Shown here piece after piece: positions 36,048 through 48,500 of a stretch of 64,000 nt of DNA (position 1 is its first letter; each line of letters opens with the position of its first letter). The DNA comes from Histoplasma ohiense. Its lineage: Eukaryota > Ascomycota > Eurotiomycetes > Onygenales > Ajellomycetaceae. The stretch is taken from assembly GCA_017607445.1 (NCBI GenBank), contig JAEVHH010000003.1, positions 5,766,001-5,830,000 of the forward strand, read 5' to 3'. The notes under the pieces are model-generated. The model did not search any database. It was not told the DNA's origin and was given only the letters and a program-made list of their open reading frames with translations. The translations under genes and the position numbers were made by a program.

Positions 36048-38365
36048 GATGATCTGCAATGAATCTGATAGCTGCTTTCACTCATGAAATGAAGACAGTC
36101 TTCACACAAAACAAGAAGATGTTTATAATCATAATAAATGTGCAGAATGCCTTTGATGCTGTGCTGTGCAGATGACTGCTTCAGTGAATGATACAACAGA
36201 GATAATCATATAAGCTGCTACAACTCATTAACAGCTTTCTCATCAAATACAGAGCTCAGATTCAGCTGAAGAGAACTATCACAGCAGTACATCAGATGCA
36301 ATGTGATATATTATAGAGATTCTCTCTGTCATCAATACTATTTCTTCTGTATCTGACAGAGCTGCTGTGGCAGAATCTGAAATTGTGCTTTGACTATGCA
36401 GATGATCTGAACACTTGATGAGTTATACACTTGCTTAACAACAATACTACTCTTCTCAGTCATGATATACAGAGTATTCTGAGATAAGAGAAGACAAATA
36501 AGATGATCTTTGCATCAGAAAAACTTGAGATGATTTATCTCACAAAAAAGTGACACAATGAAATATTATCAGTGATTGTATCAGAGAATCTGATCATATA
36601 CTCTGTCACTGTCTCAGCTGAATAGAAATCAGTACTTCACTGACTGAGTATACACTTTGACAAAAGACTCATCTGAAGATCATATATCTCTGTCTGAGTA
36701 AAGAAGACAAGAACTGTGACTCAGCACATCTGAAATCTAGAGAAGATCAGAGATGAGTTTTCAGCAAATGCTCTGTAGAAGACAGTCATTATCTATATGA
36801 TTTCTTCACTGCTCTATAACACAGAGATCTGATACAGCAGCTGCATACAGTCAGTAAAACACACAGATAGAAGTGAGAAGATCAGTTTCTGTCTGAGATA
36901 ATATATAAAAACAATTGAGAAGATGTTTATCATAGCAGTCAGAGAAGTTCTTTCAGTTTTCTATACAACATTCATTGCAACTCTATATTAAGATGCTGAG
37001 CTCTCATCAGCAATGATAGCTCTAAAGAAGATTAAAATACATTTCACAACAAGATTTCAGATGATAAATGAGAGACACTCACTGACTTTACAGATAACTT
37101 CTTCAATGATCACACATGAAAGAGAAGCTGAAACTCAGCAGTATTTGAAGATCAAGATTCAGAGATTGAAGACACTGCTGTCTGCAGTTAATAGATTCAC
37201 ACTTATCATTCCACACTACTCAGAGAGATGCAGAACAGATTTCACAGAGAATATAGACAAAAAAAATACTGCTCAGATATTCAAGAAATAACAGAGAAGT
37301 CAATCTTCAACAGATCTATATATTTTCTCAGATGAATCAGAACAGATTCTTGACAACAGCAGATGAATAAACTATAACTTCATAATCTATCAGAAAAACA
37401 AACAGCTGATCAGCTTCTCAGCTGCACTGAGCTCTATATTATATATCTTCAATGCTGAGACAGTTGATGTCTGCTGTGCATTAGAGTGTGCAGTGAAACT
37501 TCTACTCTGTATCACAGATGACAGCACTAATTCTCAGATCTGACTCTGTCTTGACAATATCTCAGTCATCTGAAATATATGAGACAATGTAGTGATCTTC
37601 TTGAACTGAGTCTACAGCCACTGTCACAAGCTTCTCAGACAATATAATGTGAGTCTGAAATAAGCCTCTGAGTATATAAGAATAGAGAGTAATGAGAAAG
37701 CAGACTGTCTGACTAAGTGAGTGATTTCATCTACTGCAGTCTCAGTCTATGAACTTGAGATTATGCTCACAGTCAGTGGAATCCACACAGTGATCAAGCA
37801 GCTCAGTCAAGAAACAGAGTGAGAGTGATGAAATAGAGTCTGTGAAAAGCTTTCTGACTGATACTGAGACTGAAGATTCAGCAGACTGACTGTGAAATAT
37901 TAAGTAAAGATCTCTTCAGAGTTTATCATGTCATGATATATTCTTCACTACTGACTTGCACTTCATTTCTCTCATGAGAATTTTTTCTGATATCATAGAT
38001 GCTTTCAGTATGCAGATGCAAGACTCATCTGTGTCTGTGAATACAATAAAAGCTCAGAATATTTGATACTCTGTTGACATTCACAGAGATACTTCTCTCA
38101 CTGATTCAAAAGATCAGCAGCACAGTCACACAACTGAGTGACAGCTGTTGTCTATCTAGAATCTCTGATCTCTACAGATTTTGTAGAACTGCTTGATCAT
38201 ATGCAGTTCTATACACAGTACTGCACAAGATAACACAGCTGTTTGAGCACACACTGTCAGACAGCCCCCCACAGCAAAGCAGTACAGATAGCACAATGTC
38301 TGATACAACTGATTCAATCAGTACAATAGATTCAACTGATGCAATCAATACAAACAGTACAATCA
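36048..38365 (+). pseudogene. LINE1 segment 4: RT, RNase H and C-terminus
   Basis: ORF2 continues after A3 and aligns with the reverse complement of about 8000-10330 of LINE2. RT FDYADD is at about 36392-36409 (LINE2 has FDYTDD). The block from 37013 (KIHFTTRFQMINERH) and the RNase H downstream, with DNISVI and NEKADCLTK, are readable. The zinc-like motif (VCEYNKS) is near 38033 and the start of the 9-bp repeat array at 38300-38365. It is cut by a B LTR at 38366; the 3' UTR is not in the window. Very low in CpG, GG and CC. Confidence 0.86.
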
Positions 38366-38636
38366 TGTAATAGGCGCAACGGAGATATCTATATTAGAAA
38401 ATAGCTATGTGGCGATAGAAGAACACAGAACACGCCAGAATTAATGAGAAGAGACATAGCACATAACATCATAGGCAGCCATAGTGCATGGTGATTGCCT
38501 ATATAATGCTCACTGATATCTGTAGATATTAGGAGATCAGTGATTAGCTTTGAATAATAGAGATTGCTACCTTCTTAACATTCTACATGTGTACTTCACA
38601 CTACTCTCATAATTATACCTACAACCATCTCTTACA
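38366..38636 (+). repeat. 5' LTR of B2
   Basis: 271 bp, TGTAATAGGCGC to CTCTTACA. The outer part keeps GGCGCAACGG, GGCGATAG and CACGCC, whereas the 3' LTR has GACACAACAG, AGTGATAG and CACATC. The two LTRs differ more than expected for equally old sisters. Confidence 0.93.
38500..38547 (+). promoter_or_regulatory. B LTR promoter: TATA box and predicted transcript start
   Basis: TATATAA at 38500-38506. Thirty-nine bases downstream of its first base is AGTGATTAG (38539-38547), complementary to CTAATCACT just after the LTR. If B is self-primed, the transcript should begin at about 38539. TATA to start spacing is reasonable for a fungal RNA polymerase II promoter. Confidence 0.5.
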
Positions 38637-38639
38637 ATT

Positions 38640-38648
38640 CTAATCACT
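38640..38648 (+). other. B2 primer-binding site (self-priming type)
   Basis: CTAATCACT, three bases after the LTR end, complementary over nine bases to AGTGATTAG at 38539-38547. No TGG start as in a usual tRNA-type site. Confidence 0.5.
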
Positions 38649-38741
38649 CATAACTTTATTTGAGTGGTCTGTTGTTATGCACATCTACAATAAAGCACAC
38701 AATGTTAGTTAAAACACACAATATTAGTTAAAATATGTAAG

Positions 38742-39800
38742 ATGATCTCAACACATGTAAGATTTCTTGAAAATCAATCTGAATCCTCTACTGCCTCTGA
38801 TGATCACAATGCATGTTTGCAACAGTTGAATGATCAAATTCATGAATAAGAGCAGCAATTAGCTATTCTGCATGTGCAACAGTAGCTCAACAAGTTGGAA
38901 GTGCAGATTTGTGGAGATACTCTCATTGAGTCTCAATTAACTCAGAATATCATCACAGAACCACTGCAAAATCAATCTGTGAACAATACAGATGATGATA
39001 ATGAAACACCACTGAGATTGAAGATTAAGAACTATTATTGAGGAAAAAATATATTAGAATTCAAGGACTATAAAGATCACATATTGACTCTCTTTACACA
39101 CCACCACCAGTATTATTGAAAGGAAGAACACAAGATAAATGATGCTAAACTCTACCTTGACACCCACATTAAGCAGAAATGATTGAATTTTGTATCATTG
39201 TATGAGAGATGTGGAGGAGCAACACTGTTGACTTTTGATGATATGTTATCACATCTAGAAATGCAAATTAACAATCCACAGAACCAGTGCTGATTGGTGA
39301 GTCAAAAGTTTCAAGATATGAAGCAACAAGAATGACAATTGATACATGATTTCTCTAAATATCTTGAAGACTGGGAATACTACTTGCCCCCATATAGCAA
39401 AGAACAAAGAATGGATAACTTATGTAGTAAGATGTTGAAGATATTACACACAGAACTCAACTATTGAAATCAGAAGCTTCAGAACTATGAAGAGTTGCTT
39501 TGAACTCTACAGACTCTCAAGAAAAATATGTCAGAGCAACAATATGCTATTCACAAAGAAAGATCTGCAATATTCATAGAAAATCAGTGTTGTTCTGATA
39601 AATCTAGCAACTGTTGAAACAAGAGGAAACAAGAGAAACAAATGAATTCAACTGAACAAATCAAGAAAGATAAATATAACTGAATGAAGAAGTATTCTCA
39701 CTGTCATAAAAAGGGTCATATTGCAAATGATTGTTGAATGTTACACTCTGAAAAGTGCAATCAAGTTTGACAAGTAAAAAATCAACAATCTCAATTGTAG
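38742..39800 (+). pseudogene. Gag of B2
   Basis: 352 codons, ATG 38742 to TAG 39798-39800. The coiled-coil N-terminus is the same as in B1 and B3, and the middle has conserved capsid-like blocks (INDAKLYLDTHIKQKWLNFV). The zinc knuckle is at about 39697-39740, with its first Cys read as Ser here (YSHCHKKGHIANDC). TGA interrupts at former Arg and Trp codons. Confidence 0.88.
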
Positions 39801-42800
39801 AAGCAGCTGCTGCATTGAGAGTACAAATAACTAAACTGTGAGATAAATGATTATTGATGATGAATACATGAATGCTGACAGAAGCAGAATGGTCAATGAT
39901 GTGAATGCTAGTGAATTCTGATGTGGATGTGAACTTTGTGTTCCATGTCTGAGCATCAAAATATTTCTTGAAGGCAGAAGGTAAATCAAAAGTAGTGGAA
40001 GCAGTTGATAATCATAAGATTAAATCATATGAACAATGAAGAGCTGCAATGAAGATTATCAATGATGAACACATTCTCTGAGAAGGATTCCACCATTTCA
40101 AAGAGACTGACATTAGCAGATATGATGTAATTTTGAGCATGCTGTGGTTGGAAGCTGTGAACTCTGATATCAACTGGGTGTGAAGATGCTGAATCTATAG
40201 AAAAGTGTTGAATATTAACCATGTGTATCTGAATACTGCTAAAGAATTTGCAACACTAATTGATGATGGCAATATTATATTTACTGCCTTACCATTACAA
40301 GCTGCGAGTGCAGCAACTGAGCCAAATATCTCAGATGATTATAAAAATTATCTTGATGTATTTCAAGAAGACATATCTGATGTGGAACATGCATCTCATA
40401 ATCATGCCATAGAGCTCAAACCTGGCAAGGAACCTTCATACCAATCAATATATAACTTATCACCTCAAGAACTCTCTGTCCTCTGAGAATATATTGAAAA
40501 GATGTTAGAGAAGAATTGGATACATCCATCCAAGAGCCCAGCCAGCACACCAGTGTTATTCACACCAAAGAAAGATGGAACCCTGCATCTTTGCATGGAT
40601 TATCAAGAATTGAATGAAATAACAGTCAAGAATCGATATCCACTGCTCTTGATAAGTGAAATACTTGATAGATTAGCAGGTGTCAAAATATATACACAAC
40701 TGAACCTTAGAGATGTGTATCATAGAATTCACATATGAGTGAAGGATGAATGGAAAACAGCATTTCAAACATGATATGAACACTTTGAATATCTAGTCTT
40801 ATCTTTTGAGCTAATCAATGCTTCTGTGATCTTTCAATCTTATATCAACAAAGCTCTCAGTGATCTTTTAGACATATATTGTGTGGCTTATCTTGATGAT
40901 ATTGTAATCTATTCAAACACACTTGATGAACATGTCATCCATGTTAAGAATGTGCTGGAATGGTTAAGGTGATGGAGACTATATGCCAAACTTAGTAAGT
41001 GTATGTTCCATGCAACAGAAATTGGATTTTTGAGTTTTGTGGTTATCATGCAGAGCATTACTGTTGAGAAATGCTGTGTTGACATGATTCTAGATTGATC
41101 AGAACCACAAACTATAAATGAATTGCAAATATTTCTAGAATTCATCAATTTCTATCATTGATTCATATACAAGTTCTCAATAATAATGGCATCTCTGACT
41201 GAATTGTTAAAAGATTATGAAACAAAAAGAAGGAAGAATAATGCATCTGTTCAGTTAGATGATAACTGTAAGCATGCAATTTTGCAGTTAAAAGAATGCT
41301 TTACAAAAGCATCATTGTTGGTCCACTTTGATCCACAGTGAAAACTCTGTATAGAAATGGATGGATCTGGTGTTGCAATTGCTGCAGTAATATTACAATT
41401 AATGAATGATGATCACTGACATCTGATTGTGTTTTGGTCTAGAAAGCTCACAGAAACAGAAAGATGTTATCAAACATATGATCTAGAAATGTTGCCAATT
41501 GTAGAAGCTTTCAGACAATGGTGTCACTACTTACATAATAGCAGGCACTTGATAACTGTTTTATCTGACCATGCCAACCTCCAGTGCTTCATGATGATGA
41601 AGCAGCTAAATGAGTGTCAGATTCACTGAATGGAAATACTCTCAGTGTTCAATTTTGAAATAGAGCACTGTTCTGAGAAAAATAATCCCACAGATGCATC
41701 AAGTCATCACTCAGATTTTGTAAAACATACAGCTCTCTTGATGAGACTCTCTATTCTACAAGAGAAGCTGTGTAAGAGAATCTTTAAGTCACTAAAGACA
41801 AAAGAAAACACAAAGTTAGATCAATGTATCAAGATGATATGAAAAGATCTGCAAGCTAATGAAAATTATTGAGTGAAGAGATCTGTAGTCATCAATGACA
41901 ACAACCTCTGCAGAATAAAGAACACATCTGCAGATGAGAATGAGGTTGCAGATGTTACAGAGTTAAATCTAGAGACTCTGATATCACAGATTCTAGTCAT
42001 CAAGATATTTGAGTCTGAAACAGTCTATTGTGAAGAGATAGCTGAATCTATCATTGAACTCTTACTGCAGATTCAGAATAGAGATACTGACATATCTGAA
42101 CTTTGCAGAAGACTAGAGATGAATGATACTAGTGTAGATAATTATTTGATCTGAGCAGTAGATAAAGATGATCTGCTCAGAAAAGATGATAAAGTCTACA
42201 TACTGCAAGACAAGACTGTAAGACATGAAATAATGAAAATAAACCATGATGATCTTCAAGATGATCATTTTGAATGTGACAAAATCATTGAAGTGATCAA
42301 ACACAAGTACTTGTGGCATGGTATGAATGATGAGATTGCAGAATATGTGAGAACTTGTGATGTTTGTCAATATGTCAAGATACTGCAGCACAAGCTGTAT
42401 GGGTTGCTACAATCACATTCAGTGCCAGATAAGAAATGGCATACAATTAGCATGGACTTTATTGAAGGCCTGCTAGATAATAAAGAGAGAAGTCAAACCT
42501 ATAATGCTATTGTTGTATTTGTTGATTTATTCATCAAATGGGTCATAATTGTGTCCACATCTTCAGAGCTAGATGCAGAAGAACTTGTGGACATTATTGT
42601 ATGAAGAGTTGTGAAGAACTTTGATCTATCTGTAAACATTATTAATAACTGAGATTCATTAATAAATAGCAAGTTTTGATTGATATTGTGTTATCTGTTT
42701 TATGTCTGATGAAAATTATTGACAGCATTCCACCTGCAAACCAACAGCCAGACAGAACAATTGAATCAGATGATTGAACATTATCTTTGCACATATTGCA

Positions 42801-43531
42801 GCTATCAGCAAGATAATTGGATAGAATGGATTCCTCTGATGCAATGGACATATAACAATGCCTTTCATGCATCAATAAAAATGACATCATCTGAAGCAAT
42901 GATTGGCCGATCAACTGAACTTTGCATAGACATGAAGCCCCCAAGCATGGATGTGTCAAAATCAGTGATGAAACAAGTGGAATGAATGAAGCAAGTGGAG
43001 AACAAAATCTGAGAATGTCTGAAAGCTGTCAAAGCAGCTGAGAAAAAGTATTACAATCAGTATCATATATCAAAAAGCTTTAAGATAGAGGACTGAGTAA
43101 TGCTGTGTGCAAAAAATATATCCATCTTGTGATCCTCACTCAAACTAGATCATTGATTTTTGAGTCTCTTTCAAATAATTGATATTCATGGTACATAGAT
43201 GTACAAACTGAAACTCATGCTACAATATAAAGAAATTCATTCTGTATTCCATGTTTCCCTTCTTGAACCATATCATACACGCGACAGACAAATCCCACAA
43301 GCAGAACTGATAATTATAGATGTGCAAGAGAAATGGAAAGTTGAAGCTATATTAGACAAACATCAGTACTGCAGTCAAACACAATATCTTGTCAAATGAA
43401 AAGATTATACAGACACAGATAATTCTTGAAAATCTGAGGAAAACTTAGTGAACAGTCAGAAGTACTTGGAACAGTTTAATAAAATCTATCAGAAGTCAGT
43501 CAGTAAATGAAAACAAAGAAGATGACAATAA
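39800..43531 (+). pseudogene. Pol of B2
   Basis: About 1243 codons in the -1 frame relative to gag, counted from 39800. Protease: LVNSDVD at residues 37-43, in place of an expected LVDSGAD. RT: YLDD at 364-367. RNase H: catalytic Asp in EMDGSG at 521. Integrase zinc site H816, H823, C853 and C856; catalytic triad D886, N950, E986, with 35 residues between the last two, so the middle Asp is Asn here. Chromodomain at about 1177-1225 (KWKVEAILDKHQY...YLVK). The best-preserved long stretch is 40205-40738 (linker and RT N-terminus). Stop inferred at TAA 43529-43531. Confidence 0.9.
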
Positions 43532-43553
43532 CTGCTGAATATACTTATTTCAT

Positions 43554-44695
43554 TCAGAGATTAAAAAACAGATCTGTCTCAGCTTGATCAGTGTCATTCA
43601 AGAAATTGTCATCAAGACAAATCTGCTTATTATCCCAGATTTTCTCAACTGACAAAGCACAATGTTTCAATGATGACTTGAGAGCTGTGATTGATGATGT
43701 AATTACTGAGATCTTATCAATCACTGTTTCAGCTGAAGTCTCAGAAGAATCATCTTGTTGAATCTTCTGAATCTTCACAGCAAAGAATCTAACCACCACA
43801 GTCACAGCACTCTGCAAAATATTAATATTTGAAGTGTCTGTATCAGTGACAATTAAATCCTCAGCAGTGTTGATAATCATCTGAGTCAATTCAATGGCAT
43901 CCACTGACATCTAATAGAAAGTTAATATTATATACTGTAAAAACATCTGTTTTGAATAATAATTTACTGAAACACAGACATGCTTCATCACTGAGCAGTG
44001 CTTGCATTTTTTGTATCAACCCTCAGCAGACTCACAATGATGATGAGAGGATGTTGTCAAATGTTGAATACAATGACAGCAATATGCTGCTGTGTTTCTT
44101 TCTAACATTTCAATGAAATCATCCACTTCCTCATTTTCATCTACATTATCAGCCAACTCAAATAACATACCAAGATCTTGGCTCAGTGAGGATGACATTG
44201 ATGTAATAGCAGAATGTGAAAACACACTTTCTGAAACACTGCTATAATTGAATACCACACTCTGCTGTGACAACAGATCATCAGAGTTCATATAGAATTC
44301 TAGAATCTCATCTGTGTTCTTGTAGATCTGCACATCAAGTACAAACCTTGCAATGACAGTTTGATATGTGGCAAATCTCTCATTCAGAACTTTGTTGAAG
44401 AGCAGTATTTTGTGAAATTTATTGATCAAAGATTGACTGATTTTGTGAAAGTGCTCAGACATCTATAACCTGTTAGTACCCTTAACAATCTCAGTTTAAA
44501 AAAACTTACAGCAGCACAACTCCTATTTGATATATGACAGATGTGACAGTGTGTTCATTCATTGTTTACAAAGCAAGAATATACTGAAGGGTTCTGCAAT
44601 CTCTCCAGACAACCCAAGCAAATGCTCTTGATGACAGACAGTATATCACTCTTCATAGACTCTGAATCAGCAACAGAAACAGCTGGTTCTGACAT
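43554..44695 (-). pseudogene. Opposite-strand three-exon gene of B2 (345 codons)
   Basis: Exon 1 44695-44510, exon 2 44462-43968, exon 3 43910-43554. Introns are 44463-44509 (GTAAGT, branch-like ACTAACA, TATAG; 47 bp) and 43911-43967 (GTAAAT, TTAAC, ATTAG; 57 bp), both phase 0. Only two in-frame stops, both TGA, seen at codons 47 and 211. Cysteines C26, C29, C41, C50, C53, C60 and C190, C193, C205, C215, C218, C225 form two modules C-x2-C-x11-C-x8/9-C-x2-C-x6-C. Each module ends two residues before an intron. Exon 3 is acidic and probably helical. No signal peptide or membrane segment seen. I do not recognise the family. It could bind nucleic acid or protein through zinc (inference). The stop faces the pol stop 22 bp away. 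Confidence 0.78.
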
Positions 44696-45237
44696 TCTAT
44701 CATAACTTTAATTAGTATCAAGACCTTATTCAAAGAAGGAGGAAAAGCAAAAGCAACAAGAAAGAAAGACAGATGTTGGAGATTGAAATCAATATTGCAA
44801 TGATGATCAAAGAAATTGCAACAACACAAAACTCAATTCAAAATGGAAAACACAATCATGCAATCAAAACTTTGAATTTCACAATAAAAATTGCATAGAA
44901 AGATACAGTGTACTTTGTTTGATAAATTGATGTATTCTTTTTTAATAAAAAATTGTTAGTGATGATGTTGATGATGATATTTGATGAAGTGCAATTTTTG
45001 GTGTAGAAGTCAAAGAAAAGAGATCAGAAGTTGTGTCTAAATCATGATTGAACTGCAATGACACTGAAGATGGAAAAATGTTCTCTCAAAACAGCAACAC
45101 TTTGGAATTAACCTTGACAATTAATCCAACTCAATCCTGCGAATTTCATACAATATCAACCATGCAGCATATATTACAAACTTCACACATCACAGTAAGA
45201 AGCTCTGGGGATCAGGTCTTTGAAGAAGAGAGATAAT
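44696..45237 (-). other. Upstream region of the opposite-strand gene and B2 polypurine tract
   Basis: No gene on either strand. On the minus strand it leads into ATG 44695 with a CT-rich tract (about 44730-44770), so it should hold the promoter. On the plus strand the purine tract GAAGAAGAGAGATAAT ends at the 3' LTR and is the likely plus-strand primer. Confidence 0.5.
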
Positions 45238-45508
45238 TGTAATAGACACAACAGAGATATCTATATTAGAAAATAGCTATGTAGTGATAGAAGAACACAG
45301 AACACATCAGAATTAATGAGAAGAGATATAGCACACAGCATCATAGACAGCTGTAGCATGTGATGGTCATCTATATAATGCTCACTGATATCTGTAGATA
45401 TTAGAAGATCAGTGATTAGCTTTGAATAATAGAGATTGCTACCTTCTTAACATTCTATGTGCGTACTTCACACTACTCTTATAATCATATCAACAACCAT
45501 CTCTTACA
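45238..45508 (+). repeat. 3' LTR of B2
   Basis: 271 bp. Inner start decayed (TGTAATAGACACAACAGAG). Near the outer end it keeps GTGCGTAC, where the 5' LTR inner end has ATGTGTAC. Confidence 0.93.
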
Positions 45509-48500
45509 GATATGTTGTTTCTGTATTTGTCATTCATTTTCTTGTTTGAGAAAGATTTCAAATGTCTGAGTGTTCAATATGTTTTCTTTCAGTTCTCATG
45601 TATCATCACTAGAATTTCAATCTGTTCATCTCACAAGATATTCTGAAGATTTGTTTTTTTGTTGTTGTTTTTCAAGAATTTCTTCAACTTGATATTCTTC
45701 TTCACTGTTGACAAGTTCTGATTCTGGTTCTGATAGAGCTCCATTTCTGTGGTTGTATGACTTCAATAAAGATATGTGAAATACAGAATGAATGCTTCTA
45801 TATGAAGATGACAGTTCTAGTTTGTATGCTTGTTTTCTGATGATATTCAGAATTTTGAAGGATTCAACATATTTATGATTGAGTTTGTGAACTGAGTGCA
45901 GCAATTGGAGATTTTTTGCATTGAGTATAATATAGTCATCTATTTTAAATTGTTGAAGCTTATGTTTTGCATTATAATAGATTTTCTGTGCTTGTTGTGT
46001 CTTTTGTAGATTCTCAATGAGCTTATGATGTGTTTTCTTGATATGTTTCACACAGCTAGCAGCATGTATGGCAACCAGTTGTGGTGGTTTGCTGATATTA
46101 ATTTTCAAATCAGATTGATATCCCATTAAGACTTCTGCAGATGCTATTCCAGTAGAGATATGTTGAGAGATATTGTAAACAAACTGCATCAGCAGTAGCC
46201 AGTGTGCTCAGTCATCTTGATGATAGTTGATAAAGCATCAGAGATAATGTTTCAAGATTTGATTTTATTGTTCTGTTTGATCATCTGTTTGAGGGTGAAA
46301 GACTGTTGAAAGTTTCCAGCATGCATCTAGCATATAACAAAAGATGGATCAATAATGGCTTGTAAACAGCAACTCTTGATTGAATATATGGTTTTTGAAT
46401 ACTCTGTAAATTGTATAGAACTTGGTATAAATGATTTCTGCTAGTTCATCAGCAGTAATGTTTTTGATGCAAGGAATATAGATTGTAAACTTGATATATA
46501 TATTCACAATCACTAAAATTGCATCATAGATTTGATGGAGGAATGTAGAGACTGATAAGTCTGTAATAAAATTCATAGTAATGAACTCAAAAGAATTTGA
46601 TGATAAGAGAATTGTATTCAATTCTTCATATTGTCTGTGCTGTTTTGGCTTTACTCTTTGATAAGTATCATAAGTGGATATATAATCTTTGATATTTCTG
46701 ACTAGCTCATGTCAATAGTATTTGTTCTGAATGCTGTCTATAAACTTTTTTATATCAAAATGACCCCTCTGCAGATCATCATGATTTGCACTGATAATTT
46801 CATCAATGAGTGTCTTTTGTTGAGAGACATACACACAATCATCAGCATGCAATATATCATTCTCAGAAATTGTTTATAGTATATTTTCAGTGACAGTCAT
46901 ATTCTTCTCTTTTATCTTCTCTCTTTGCTCAGCAGTAAAAGAATCAATCTTCTGTGCTTTACTCAGAAATGAGATGAAGGATTTGAGTATTTCTGTATAT
47001 ACTGAGTCCTCAAAAATAGCCTTATTGACTGCAATCTGAGGCATATATTGCTCAACACACAACAGAGAAGAAGAGTTTACATGAGAGATAGAAGATGTCA
47101 ATATATGAAGCATTTTTTGCTCATTAAAAGAAGCATTTTACTCATTAGAGATCTGTGCACAGACTACATCAGAAGAAATATCATTTTGAAAAGAAGTATC
47201 AGTTTTTCAGTCTAGTCTAACTCCATGTTTCAGCTTCTGTTGCAGAGTAAATAATATAGTTTGATCATTATAGACCTCACTATAGTCTGCACAATGACTG
47301 AGCCCATCAGCTGAATTCTTTGATTCAGAGTGATGCAGTAATACAAAATCATAAGCAGATAAAGCTTCCACTCATCTGATCTGACATCTGTTCAATTTCT
47401 TAGTCATCATAAAGTACTGCAGATTGGCATGATCAGATCAGACTTGAATTGAATACTGACTTTTCTTCAGATAATGTCTTCAATTCTTAAATGCTGCTAC
47501 AATAGTCAAGAGTTCTTTATCATGAGTATCATAATGCATTTCCACATCAATCAACTTTCTTGATCAGAAGACAACTAAATGTCAGTGCTCATCATTCTGC
47601 AACTGTGACAGAATAGCAGTGACTGCAAAAGTGAATGCATCAGATTTGATCTGAATACATCAAGCTGAGTCAAAATGAGCTAATAGAGAAGCATATATAA
47701 AGTGTGATTTGAGCTCATCAAAAGTACTTTGAGTATCTTCTGTTTATATAAAAGTGACTTTTCTTTCCCCCTTCTTGCTTTCTTTTATAAGTTCAAATAA
47801 TGGGGCTGCAATAGAGGAGAAAGACTTAATAAATCACTGATAGAAATTAGCAAAGCTCAAGAAGAATTGAACCTCTTTAATTGATTTAGATATAGATCAT
47901 TTCACAATAGTGAAGACTCTGTCTGACTTCATCTCAATATTATTTATATCTATAACAAACCTCAGAAATGAGATCTTGTTCACTTCAAATTCACACTTAG
48001 AGAGTTTTGCAAATAGATTCACACACTCAAGATGTTCTAGCATCTTAGTAACATACACTTTATATTTCTGCTTTGAATTGAAGAATATGAGAATGTCATC
48101 CAAATAGACAACACAACATATATCCAACAAATCAGACAAGGCATTGTTAATGTATGCTTGAAATATCACTGAAGTATTAGCTAGTTCAAATGATATAACT
48201 ACATATTCAAAATGTTCATATCTCATTCTAAAGACTGTCTTTCAACAGTTTTTTGCTGCTATAAGTATGCAGTGATAGACATCTTGAAGGTCCAGCTTAG
48301 TGAATATCTTGACTTTTGAAAGTCTATCAAGTAATTCACTTATTAGAGACAGAGGATATCAGTTTTTGATGGTGATTCAATTTAATCCTCAATAGTTTAC
48401 ACAAAGATGGAGTCCATCATTTTTTTTGAGAACAAAGAGAATCAGTGCACCAGCTGAGCTACTGAATGATTGTATCCACTCTTTATCTAATACATTTTTT

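Larger units (their letters stand above)
38366..45508 (+). mobile_element. Chromovirus B2, full length, probably a recombinant
   Basis: LTRs of 271 bp at both ends and an interior of 6601 bp, equal to B1. Coding strand plus, with the opposite-strand gene at 43554-44695. The left flank is LINE1 (...CAATCA) and the right flank is element C (GATAT...), so there is no target duplication. This points to a junction made by recombination and not by simple insertion. Confidence 0.9.
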
